Source of the DNA: Pedobacter jeongneungensis
GTDB lineage: Bacteria > Bacteroidota > Bacteroidia > Sphingobacteriales > Sphingobacteriaceae
NCBI RefSeq assembly: GCF_000633455.1
Contig: NZ_AYMG01000025.1
Coordinates: 54,969-118,968, forward strand
Direction of reading: 5' to 3'
Length of the DNA stretch: 64,000 bases
The notes under the pieces were generated by a model. It was not told where the DNA came from. It saw only the letters and a list, made by a program, of their open reading frames with translations, and made no database searches. Below, one piece after another: positions 17,615 through 25,255 of this stretch (positions within the stretch are counted from its first letter, which is position 1; each line of letters opens with the position of its first letter). The translations under genes were made by a program, and so were the position numbers.

Positions 17615-18217
17615 AAGGTTTTTATCAGGATCAGAAAAAATGTCCTTTTCATTCTCTTGATCATTAAACCTATTGACAACTCTTGTTTAAAATTAAATAT
17701 TTCTTTTACCAAATTAAGCCCGAACATTGTTATGTTTCGGGCTTAATTGGTCGATCTTCTAATTTTGGCAGCTTACATATGTATTTCAGCGAAAGTGTCT
17801 CCTTTGATTCGGACCAAACTGACACCAATTTGATTACCGGATGAAGCACTTCTAAATTCTTTCCATCTGAACAATATACACCGTGGATGCAAAATTATTT
17901 TTCCTCTGTACTTTTAGGTTTGATCCTACTGCTAGATTTATCCTCAATCCAAACATTTCTAAAGATCAAAATCTTTTCACTTGCACTGGAATGCTTAAAA
18001 AAAACGTCTTACCCCTACAAAATAGCTAAACGACTATATTCCATCCCGAATTGTAGATATGCCAACAGGAGTCTTTATATTATGTAGAATTTGAAAGATT
18101 GTTCCCAAATATCAGTATCAAAAAAAAATGCCCACTAATCAATGTTAAAGCAGAAAAGTTATAAAAGAAAAAGAGCAACCTATCCAGGATTGCTCAATTA
18201 ACTAACTTATTATTCAT
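17615..18217. other. Gene-free stretch downstream of the lipoprotein pair
   Basis: About 600 bases with one conspicuous stem-loop (17712-17748) and no convincing gene. A possible 66-codon frame at 17887-18087 has atypical composition, no start signal and ends in plain sequence; I do not call it. The right end adjoins the T-run after the first tRNA-like gene on the minus strand. Confidence 0.55.
17712..17748. terminator. Long perfect stem-loop, probable terminator
   Basis: AATTAAGCCCGAA (17712-17724) is perfectly complementary to TTCGGGCTTAATT (17736-17748), 13 bp with an 11-base loop. It lies 98 bases past the lipoprotein operon. No clean T-run follows, so it may be a processing or 3'-end stabilising structure rather than a strict intrinsic terminator. 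Confidence 0.65.
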
Positions 18218-18225
18218 AAAAAATG

Positions 18226-18370
18226 CTGTTGGGGAAGGAGTCGAACCTTCAAGGGGTAGTTAGCTACAGTTCAAAAAATTAATTTGTGGTCAACCCAATA
18301 AACTGCGTTTGTCCCATTATTCCCCACCACCGAGACAAGGAGGCGTGTCTGCCAATTTCACCACCCAACA
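18226..18370 (-). tRNA. Non-canonical type II tRNA-like gene, copy A (GUC-like anticodon)
   Basis: Read on the minus strand, a complete tRNA frame is visible. The 7-bp acceptor TGTTGGG/CCCAACA has a U1-A72 pair and G73. The D arm GTG/CAC has conserved A14 and GG, and the T arm GAAGG-TTCGACT-CCTTC is perfect. The anticodon stem CCTCC/GGTGG has a central T-T mismatch; its loop TTGTCTC puts GUC at the anticodon (18334-18336) and U at 37, where a purine is normal. The variable region is about 76 nt and contains a GGGG/CCCC stem. CCA is not encoded (CA, then T6). The 145-nt length is far above a normal tRNA. The scaffold resembles tRNA-Leu. Confidence 0.6.
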
Positions 18371-18444
18371 TTTCAAAAGTTAACAGTCTTCAATTTCCAA
18401 TTTTCAGTTTTAAACTGCTAACTGTAAATTGCCAACTGAACTGG

Positions 18445-18558
18445 CTGTAGGGGAAGGAATCGAACCTTCAAGGAGTGGTTAGTACTGTTGCCAGTATATT
18501 CCCATTATTCTCCGCCACCGAGACAAGGAGGTGTGTCTGCCTGTTTCACCACCCTACA
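18445..18558 (-). tRNA. Non-canonical type II tRNA-like gene, copy B (GUC-like anticodon)
   Basis: Second, shorter copy (114 nt), upstream of copy A in transcription order. Acceptor TGTAGGG/CCCTACA is perfect with G73 and an encoded CCA (18442-18444). The D arm and anticodon arm sequence is almost identical to copy A, including the same TTGTCTC loop (GUC at 18522-18524) and the same T-T mismatch. The T arm is GAAGG-TTCGATT-CCTTC. The 45-nt variable region has a GGAG/CTCC stem and a terminal hairpin TACTG-GCAA-CAGTA capped by a GNRA loop. A TTTG-N20-TACATTTG promoter lies upstream. It is probably a specialised or degenerate tRNA; charging identity cannot be settled from sequence. Confidence 0.62.
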
Positions 18559-18609
18559 TTTTATTAAACAATTTTGAAAGAACGTTTCCTTTTTGTTAAT
18601 TGCTTGATA

Positions 18610-18641
18610 CAAATGTAAAGGAACATCCAATACCTTGCAAA
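18610..18641 (-). promoter_or_regulatory. Promoter of the tRNA-like pair
   Basis: On the minus strand TTTG (18638-18641) and TACATTTG (18610-18617) are separated by 20 bases, matching the Bacteroidota consensus with near-ideal spacing. Transcription should start near 18604, about 45 bases before copy B, and run through both copies to the T-run at 18218-18223. Confidence 0.7.
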
Positions 18642-18714
18642 TATTTTAAACATTTAATTTTATTTTTATAATATTGATAAATATTTGTAAATTCGCTTAT
18701 CATAATTCAAAAAT

Positions 18715-19191
18715 ATGCTTAAAAAAGACAATTCCAATTTAGAAATTGACAACCTCGACATCGATATATTGAAACAATTGATGCAGGACGCGACTAAACC
18801 CTATACGGAAATCGCTAAAGATCTGATTGTTTCGGGCGGAACGATACATGTTAGGATGAAGAAATTACAGGAAATGGGCATTATAAAAGGCTCTCACTTA
18901 ATTATCGATCCACAGAAGGCTGGTTATGACATATGCGCCTTTTTGGGTATCTATCTCGAAAAAGGAATCCAATATAAAGATGCAGTGGCCCAGTTGAGCA
19001 AAATTAAAGAAGTGGTAGAGCTCCATTATACTACGGGTGCTTACAGCATGTTTGCCAAAATTATTTGCAGAGATACAAACCATTTGCGTCACGTTTTAAA
19101 CGAAGAAATCCAGGCCGTTAACGGTATCCAACGTACGGAAACTTTAATCTCATTGGAAGAAAGTATTAAGCGACAGATTGAGTTGGGATAA
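18715..19191 (+). CDS. Lrp/AsnC family transcriptional regulator
   Basis: Feast-or-famine type regulator of 158 residues. An N-terminal winged helix (about residues 12-60) contains LDIDILKQLMQDATKPYTEIA and the recognition region GGTIHVRMKKLQEMGII. The C-terminal RAM domain for amino-acid binding and oligomerisation follows, with VVELHYTTGAYSMFAKI as the central strands. Such proteins respond to amino acids and control their metabolism or transport. It is divergent from the tRNA-like pair across about 150 bases, so it could regulate that promoter; this is inference from position only. Confidence 0.92.
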   Translation: MLKKDNSNLEIDNLDIDILKQLMQDATKPYTEIAKDLIVSGGTIHVRMKKLQEMGIIKGSHLIIDPQKAGYDICAFLGIYLEKGIQYKDAVAQLSKIKEVVELHYTTGAYSMFAKIICRDTNHLRHVLNEEIQAVNGIQRTETLISLEESIKRQIELG

Positions 19192-19821
19192 GCGGAAAGG
19201 TTAAAGCTGAAAGATCAAAGACTAAAGCAGAAAAGAAGTTATAAAACTAAGATCGGTGCAATCCAAAAATCTGTGTAATCATACTAAAGGAAAAAAGACT
19301 AAAGCCTAATCTTATTTAGAATACCTGAGCTTGGATGGCCTTATATGTCTTATATGGTAAAAATTTAAATAAATTATTAAGGATTATTTGGAAATGAGCA
19401 TTCAGTAGGGTTTCGGGAACAGCAGTCCCGTTATCCGCTATAGTCCTGATGAAAAATCAGGAGCTGCCGCTACTACCGGGTTTATAAACAAAGACTTGTG
19501 CAGATAAGCACCCAATCTATAATAGCTACACTTACCGGGCCACCTAGACCCGATTGGAGTGAGCATCCCGACATTTCAGTCGGGATAAAACGGAAAGCGG
19601 GAGGAAACTTAAATAATTGCACCTGACCTGCTCTTCTAATCATGATAATATTTTAACAAGGCTTTCGACTACGCTCAAGGTTACAAACGCTTTAAATGAA
19701 TCATTTTTGAGGGTCAGCAATTAACATGCATCTACGATACAAAACTTTTTATTGCATTAAGATTTCAAACCAAGGAGGGAATGACGATAACTTAGAAAAT
19801 AATCTCCGAAAAAATACTGTC
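19192..19821. other. Gene-free stretch between the Lrp gene and feoB
   Basis: About 630 bases between convergent genes. It contains filler repeats (19192-19290), the hairpin-rich element at 19395-19600, and fragments such as CTTTCGACTACGCTCAAGG (19664-19682) that look like worn intergenic repeats. An open frame antisense to the feoB end here is a shadow, not a gene. Confidence 0.55.
19395..19600. ncRNA. Hairpin-rich structured element, unidentified
   Basis: Five complementary pairs occur within about 170 bases: CGGGA/TCCCG (19414-19430), TCCTGAT/ATCAGGA (19444-19462), GTGC/GCAC (19498-19511), a long-range CCAATC/GATTGG (19512-19517 with 19552-19557) and TCCCGAC/GTCGGGA (19566-19585). It has no coding potential and higher GC than its flanks. 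It might be a structured RNA on either strand or a large dispersed intergenic repeat of the kind common in Pedobacter. It matches no riboswitch, RNase P, tmRNA or SRP core that I can recognise. Confidence 0.4.
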
Positions 19822-21930
19822 TTATTTCAACAACTGATAAGCAACCAATGCGGCGATATAGGCCATGGCTGTCATGTAAGCCAATTGAATTACCGGCCAT
19901 TTCCAACCTTTGGTTTCACGGTAAACAATGGCTACCGTACTCATGCACTGCATAGCAAAGGCATAAAAAAGCATCAGCGAAATGCCCGTAGCAAAAGTAT
20001 AAACAGGCAAACCCGTAAGGCTGTTTTTAGAAGCCGACATACGCTCCCTGATGGTGCTGGTATCTTCATCGCCACCATCAACACTGTAAATGGTAGCCAT
20101 GGTACCTACAAAGGCTTCACGGGCCGCAAAAGAGGTAATTAAACCAATACCGATTTTCCAATCGTAACCCAACGGACGGATGGCAGGCTCAATGGCATGA
20201 CCGAGGATGCCCACATAAGAGTTTTCCAATTTCTCTGTAGCCACCAAAGTTTTAATATGATCTGTATTTTTGGTGGTATCGGCTAATGCCTTTTCGTATT
20301 TTTTATCGATGTTTTCGAAACGGTTTCCCGGTCCGAATGAGGCCATTACCCATAGAATAATGGAAATGGCAATAATTACCTTACCGGCTTCGAAAACAAA
20401 GGTTTTCGATTTTTCGTACATGGTATAAAAAACGTTTTTCCATCTTGGCATACGGTAAACCGGCAATTCCATAATGAAATACGATCTTTCTTTGGTTTTA
20501 ATGATAAATTTCATTACCCAGGCCACCAATACCGCAGCAATAATCCCAACCAGGTACATCACCATTAACGCTAAACCCTGCATGTTAAAAATACCCAACA
20601 CCGTTTTAGACGGGATAATTAAGGATATAATCAAAATATAAACCGGGAGCCTTGCCGAGCAGCTTACCAATGGGGTAACCATGATGGTAATCATCCTGTC
20701 TTTCCAGTTTTCGATATTTCTGGCGGCCATAATAGAGGGGACAGCGCAGGCCAAACCACCAATCATCGGCACTACCGACTTTCCGTTAAGACCTACCTTG
20801 CTCATCACTTTATCCATCATAAAGGTAACACGGGCCATATAGCCGGTATCTTCCAAAATGGATATAAAAGCAAAAAGAATGGCAATTTGCGGAATAAATA
20901 CAAAAATACCGCCCAAACCAGCAATTACACCATCTAATAACAAATCGGTGAGCATACCAGCCGGCAGGTATTCGTGACCTATGCTGGTAATAAAACCAAA
21001 TCCGCTTTCAATCAGATCCATAGGATAAGATGACCAGGCAAAAATGGCGTTGAAAATAACAAATAAGATTAACAGAAAAATGGCGAATCCCCATATTTTA
21101 TGGGTAAGGATACCATCTAATTTATCGCTGAAAGAAAATTTCTTTTCGGTGCCATTATCCACCACCACATCAGACAAAATAGTGCTGAGGTGTTTATAAC
21201 GTGCAATAGTTTCGGCAGCCTGAATTTTAGAAGACTCGAAATGGTGTGATTGCTCTATCTCCTCAATTTCTTCCTGTTCTTTTTCAGTAAAAAAAGTAAG
21301 GTATTCGTGCTGGTGCAATACCTGTAATGCATAATAATCATTATCAGAATTGAGTTTCGATTTGATGGCATTAATGGCTTCTGGTGCCAGAAAATTTACA
21401 TCAACATCCTGAAACTGGGTGGCAATTTTATTGGTATTGGCAATGGCCTGTTTTAACTTATCGATACCGATGTTATTTCTCGCTGAAATGGAAACCACCT
21501 GGATGCCCAGCTTTTCTGCAAGTTTATCAAGATCAATTTCAATTCCCTGCTTTGCAGAAAGATCGATCATATTCAAAGCCAAAATCATAGGGATACCCAA
21601 ATCGGCCACCTGCGAATACAAAAGCATGTTACGCTTTAGGTTGGAAGCATCAGCAATAAGTACAATTACATCAGGATGGCTGTTGTTATTTTTATCGGCA
21701 AGCACCTGAAAAACGATACTTTCGTCAGAACTTTTGGGATATAAGCTATAGGTTCCGGGTAAATCGATAATTTCGGCTTCCCTACCGCCAGCAAGTTTTG
21801 TAAAACCAGTTTTCTTATCAACAGTGATACCTGGAAAGTTTCCTATTTTTTGATTTAACCCTGTTAAACGGTTAAATAAAGTAGATTTACCTGTATTGGG
21901 ATTACCAACTAACGCAACTTTAATATCCAA
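19822..21930 (-). CDS. feoB: Ferrous iron transporter FeoB
   Basis: Inner-membrane Fe(II) importer with an N-terminal GTPase. The 702 residues show G1 GNPNTGKST at 9-17, G3 DLPG at 56-59 and G4 NMID at 120-123, then a helical region. The membrane part carries the Gate motifs around GYMARVTFMMDKVMSKVGL and a second Gate near residue 590. The start is TTG at 21930, 11 bases after the feoA stop; no ATG fits between G1 and feoA. feoA-feoB order is standard. No DtxR or Fur gene is adjacent. Confidence 0.96.
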   Translation of the reverse strand: MDIKVALVGNPNTGKSTLFNRLTGLNQKIGNFPGITVDKKTGFTKLAGGREAEIIDLPGTYSLYPKSSDESIVFQVLADKNNNSHPDVIVLIADASNLKRNMLLYSQVADLGIPMILALNMIDLSAKQGIEIDLDKLAEKLGIQVVSISARNNIGIDKLKQAIANTNKIATQFQDVDVNFLAPEAINAIKSKLNSDNDYYALQVLHQHEYLTFFTEKEQEEIEEIEQSHHFESSKIQAAETIARYKHLSTILSDVVVDNGTEKKFSFSDKLDGILTHKIWGFAIFLLILFVIFNAIFAWSSYPMDLIESGFGFITSIGHEYLPAGMLTDLLLDGVIAGLGGIFVFIPQIAILFAFISILEDTGYMARVTFMMDKVMSKVGLNGKSVVPMIGGLACAVPSIMAARNIENWKDRMITIMVTPLVSCSARLPVYILIISLIIPSKTVLGIFNMQGLALMVMYLVGIIAAVLVAWVMKFIIKTKERSYFIMELPVYRMPRWKNVFYTMYEKSKTFVFEAGKVIIAISIILWVMASFGPGNRFENIDKKYEKALADTTKNTDHIKTLVATEKLENSYVGILGHAIEPAIRPLGYDWKIGIGLITSFAAREAFVGTMATIYSVDGGDEDTSTIRERMSASKNSLTGLPVYTFATGISLMLFYAFAMQCMSTVAIVYRETKGWKWPVIQLAYMTAMAYIAALVAYQLLK

Positions 21931-21941
21931 ACCCAGCTTAT

Positions 21942-22157
21942 TTATTGTATAATGATCACATCGGCCTCACTTTTACGCAAGCAAAGCTGATAACCTGCAA
22001 CACGGATCGCCATTGGGTCGCCCAGTGGAGCAAAACGCTCAACTTCTACCACCTCGCCCGGCAAGCAGCCCATCTCCATTAACTTTACAGACATATCTAA
22101 ATCCGTAAATGCTACAATTGTTCCTTTTTCTCCAATTTTTAGGTGCGACAGCTTCAT
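21942..22157 (-). CDS. feoA: FeoA family SH3-like protein
   Basis: Small cytoplasmic partner of FeoB, 71 residues, with the SH3-like beta fold typical of FeoA. The pattern LKIGEKGTIVAF, LMEMGCLPGEVVEVE and GDPMAIRVAGYQLCLRK runs in the family order. It is first in the feoAB operon and ends 11 bases before the feoB start. FeoA is required for full Fe(II) uptake in other bacteria, probably by acting on the FeoB G domain. Confidence 0.93.
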   Translation of the reverse strand: MKLSHLKIGEKGTIVAFTDLDMSVKLMEMGCLPGEVVEVERFAPLGDPMAIRVAGYQLCLRKSEADVIIIQ

Positions 22158-22254
22158 GTGCTAAATTTGGCGCAAGTTACCCTTTCTTTAGATTTATTCC
22201 AAATAAGATAGCCAATATGAATGTATAAATTACACAGCTTGACGCTTAAATGAT

Positions 22255-25026
22255 CTAGTTTCTTTGCCTGCCTCGGCCAAAGCCTCCACCGCCGTTACCA
22301 CCACGATTTCTACCACCTTCTTCTCCACCCCTAATCCTGTTTTTACCACCCATACGGTTTAAGGAATAGGTAAATGAAAACATAAAATAACGCTGCAATA
22401 CGTTATAACTTACATCCTGAATAGTATTGTTATTGGCTGTTCGGCTCACACCCTGGTTTTCGTTCAGCAAATCGTTTACAGCCGCTTTAAAGGTTCCCCT
22501 GTTTTTGAAAAACTGTTTGCTGATGTAAGAATTAACGAGTGTAAAATGGGTATCAAAAGCTTCACCCCTGCCGGTATTCTGGTTGTAATCAGCATCAACA
22601 GCCCAGCGGATATCGCCAGGAAATAAATAGCTTACACTGATATTGGGACTGAAAGTATAAAAACGGGTATTGGAATTTGGCTGCACAGAATAAGTTGCGC
22701 GGTTTATGGAACCATTTACGCCTGCGGTTAAATCGAGTTTATCTAAATTGGAAACCAGACGGTAGCCATTGGTAACGGACCAGCTGTTGGTGATATTTTT
22801 TAAGGAATTGGTAAAGTTTACATCGCGGTCGTAATTACCGCTCACATTGATATGGAAATTTAACTTGTTCTCTGCCATAATCGGTAAACTTAATGAAGAT
22901 GAAACAGATCCTGAATATACGCCGCTTACGTTAACTGGTGTAACCGCCAATTTACCCTGATCGGGACCGGTTTGGATTAAACTGGTGCTGTTTGCAATGC
23001 GGTCAGAGGTTTGAGTAAGGTTTAAATTCACAAATAACGACCTGTTTTTCCCCACAGTAAAAGTATTATAAGCAACGCGGAGGGTATTGTTGAATTCGGG
23101 TTTCAGGTCGGGATTACCAACCGGAATACTTTGCGTATTTGTATTGTTCCGGATGGGCTGCAATTGCTGAATGGTTGGCTGATTGGTACTTCCCCTGTAG
23201 TTAAACACCAGGCGTTTACTGTTGTTAAAATTATACCTGAACATGGCTGAAGGGGTGTAATTGAAGACATTCTGTTTGAGCACGTATCCAGCACTGATGT
23301 TGTTATTGGTCCTATCGGTATTTTGAACGGCCATCCCAACGTTCCAGTTGTATTTTTTGGCCATTTTATTAAAGCTAAAACCTGTAGAATTGGTTAAAAT
23401 GGTATTTTCGTAAGCGTTGCTAAAGGTTTGATCCAATAAATCGTATTTTAAAGTTGCAGGATTAAAATTGTACGTAAACCGATCGGATGTATTGTGGTTA
23501 TAGCCATTTTGATAATTAAACTCGATACTTAAGGTTTTATCCAATGGCTCAGTATATACCAGGCGGCTATTTTGGTTGATTGATTCACTTTCCTGGTCGT
23601 TAAACTGATTAGTAGTTTTTTGGGTAGTAATGCCGTTTTCTACCCTTGTTTCAGGGTTTGTATTGTAGTTATCCGCATCATTATTATTGATACTCGTGCT
23701 AAAATTTAATGATAGCGTTCTGCCTCTGCGCATAAATTTTTTCCGCAGCAAAATGTTATTGCTGATGGATGGCGCCGTATTATGATTCCTGAGCGATTGC
23801 GTACCATTGATCATATACGTTTTATAATCGCGGGTATATATACTATTGTTTAAACTCTCGTTATCAGTATAACTTAAATTGGGTTGTACTTTAAGTGAGG
23901 TTAAGGAATCGAGTTTGGTATCAATCATAAAGTTTAAACGGTGGTTTAAACGGTCTGAATTATTAGTCTGGTTATTATTAAAAACCGTGGTTACATCACC
24001 TAACAGGTTTTGGGTTACGCTGTTCCTGAGGATGAGGTTATCAGATTTATTCACAAAATAACTCAAACTCACTTCTGTCTGATCGGCATATACATCCGAG
24101 AAATTAAATCCACCGGCCTTGGTATCGGTAATTCCACCACGACCGCCATTGCTCCCACCGTTTCCGCCACCTAAACCGCCGCCAAAATTCTGTTTGTTTA
24201 CATTATTGAACTGTGCAATTACACTCAGACGCTCATCCTGGTTAAAATGGTTGATGTTCGCGTTCACATCGTAACGATCATCAGAACCATAACCTCCGGT
24301 ACTGTTTCCAAAATAACCGTTCTTTTTGTCTTTTCTGGTGGTAATGTTAATGATTTTGGTCCGCGAGCCATCATCAATACCTGTAAACTGTGCCTGATCG
24401 GAAAGTTCATCAATAATCTGGATTTTATCAATCATATCAGCCGGAAGGTTTTTAGTGGCCAATAAAGGGTCGTTGCCAAAAAACTCTTTACCATCAACCT
24501 TTACTTTAGTAATGGTTTCGCCCTGCGCTTTTACCGTACCAGCTTTATCAACCTCTACTCCAGGCAATTTCTTCAATAAATCTTCTACCACGGCATTTTC
24601 TACCACCTTAAAAGAGCTTGCATTAAACTCGAGGGTATCTTTTTTTACCACAATCGGTGGAACTTCGGCTTTAATATCAACCGTTTGAAGATCGATAGCG
24701 CCACCTTCCAAAACAATATCACCCAAAGTTATATCAGTTTTATCAGCATCGATGGTAAAATCTCTCGTAGTGTTTTTTAAGCCCAAAAATGCAGCATATA
24801 ACCTGTAGTTGCCAGGTTTTAGGTTTTTGAAAACAAATTTCCCGTCTTCTGCTGTACTTACAGCACCAACCATGCTCGAATCGCTCAGGTTTTTTACAGC
24901 AAGTGAGGCATAATCGATCGGTTTTTTATCTTTTGACTGGATTACCCTGCCGCTAACCGAACCGGTTTTCTGGGCGTAAACATAAAATGATGATAAAATA
25001 AGAAAAAGCGTAAAAATTTGTTTCAT
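22255..25026 (-). CDS. TonB-receptor-like outer-membrane beta-barrel protein, paralogue 1
   Basis: Secreted outer-membrane protein of 923 residues. A signal peptide ends near YAQ (residue 19), followed by a CarboxypepD regulatory-like domain (about 20-110) and a plug-like domain with GETITKVKVDGKEFFGNDP near 168-186. A large Asn-rich barrel (OMP_b-brl_3 type) makes up the rest. A Gly/Asn-rich loop sits near residue 290, and the C-terminus ends in a Gly/Arg/Asn-rich tail after the last strand. It is clearly homologous to the next gene upstream (25256-28066), almost identical through the plug. Cargo is unknown. Confidence 0.88.
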   Translation of the reverse strand: MKQIFTLFLILSSFYVYAQKTGSVSGRVIQSKDKKPIDYASLAVKNLSDSSMVGAVSTAEDGKFVFKNLKPGNYRLYAAFLGLKNTTRDFTIDADKTDITLGDIVLEGGAIDLQTVDIKAEVPPIVVKKDTLEFNASSFKVVENAVVEDLLKKLPGVEVDKAGTVKAQGETITKVKVDGKEFFGNDPLLATKNLPADMIDKIQIIDELSDQAQFTGIDDGSRTKIINITTRKDKKNGYFGNSTGGYGSDDRYDVNANINHFNQDERLSVIAQFNNVNKQNFGGGLGGGNGGSNGGRGGITDTKAGGFNFSDVYADQTEVSLSYFVNKSDNLILRNSVTQNLLGDVTTVFNNNQTNNSDRLNHRLNFMIDTKLDSLTSLKVQPNLSYTDNESLNNSIYTRDYKTYMINGTQSLRNHNTAPSISNNILLRKKFMRRGRTLSLNFSTSINNNDADNYNTNPETRVENGITTQKTTNQFNDQESESINQNSRLVYTEPLDKTLSIEFNYQNGYNHNTSDRFTYNFNPATLKYDLLDQTFSNAYENTILTNSTGFSFNKMAKKYNWNVGMAVQNTDRTNNNISAGYVLKQNVFNYTPSAMFRYNFNNSKRLVFNYRGSTNQPTIQQLQPIRNNTNTQSIPVGNPDLKPEFNNTLRVAYNTFTVGKNRSLFVNLNLTQTSDRIANSTSLIQTGPDQGKLAVTPVNVSGVYSGSVSSSLSLPIMAENKLNFHINVSGNYDRDVNFTNSLKNITNSWSVTNGYRLVSNLDKLDLTAGVNGSINRATYSVQPNSNTRFYTFSPNISVSYLFPGDIRWAVDADYNQNTGRGEAFDTHFTLVNSYISKQFFKNRGTFKAAVNDLLNENQGVSRTANNNTIQDVSYNVLQRYFMFSFTYSLNRMGGKNRIRGGEEGGRNRGGNGGGGFGRGRQRN

Positions 25027-25085
25027 TCGGTTAGTTTGATTGTCGAAATAAAGACTACCGGCAGTTATAAAGGTTTATTTTTACT

Positions 25086-25105
25086 TTGGTAACATTTGAA
25101 ATACA
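25086..25105 (-). promoter_or_regulatory. Conserved 20-base site upstream of paralogue 1
   Basis: On the plus strand this reads TTGGTAACATTTGAAATACA. The same sequence, with one change, lies upstream of paralogue 2 at 28145-28164. It sits 60 bases before the 25026 start codon, close to where a regulator or extended promoter element would bind. Confidence 0.45.
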
Positions 25106-25187
25106 TAATTGTCGATTGTACATTTAATACAAAAGATTGAGTGTTGCTCTATAAGACAACAAACAATAGGAAAAAGTTGTAAAACAG

Positions 25188-25214
25188 AAAAGTCCCGGTT
25201 AAACCGGGACTTTT
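25188..25214. terminator. Terminator of paralogue 2, bidirectional stem
   Basis: AAAAGTCCCGGT (from 25188) pairs perfectly with ACCGGGACTTTTT (25203-25215) around a TAA loop. It lies 42 bases past the stop of the 25256-28066 gene on the minus strand and separates the two paralogues into distinct transcripts. Confidence 0.88.
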
Positions 25215-25255
25215 TATATCATATCGATGCTTGGTGGGCCACTGACCATAGGAAA

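Noticed and set aside
17887..18087. A 66-codon open frame in the gene-free stretch
   Set aside because: Atypical composition, no start context, no conserved pattern and no neighbour in operon; treated as chance.
18226..18558. tRNA-Sec (selC) or tmRNA as identity of the tRNA-like pair
   Set aside because: No UCA anticodon, no 8/5 acceptor-T layout and no tmRNA reading frame or conserved tmRNA ends.
19395..19600. Cobalamin riboswitch
   Set aside because: A GGAGCTGCCGC stretch is faintly similar, but the core box and the downstream gene expected for it are missing.
19726..20142. A 138-codon frame antisense to the feoB 3' end
   Set aside because: Lies opposite strongly conserved FeoB coding sequence; amino-acid content is that of a shadow frame.
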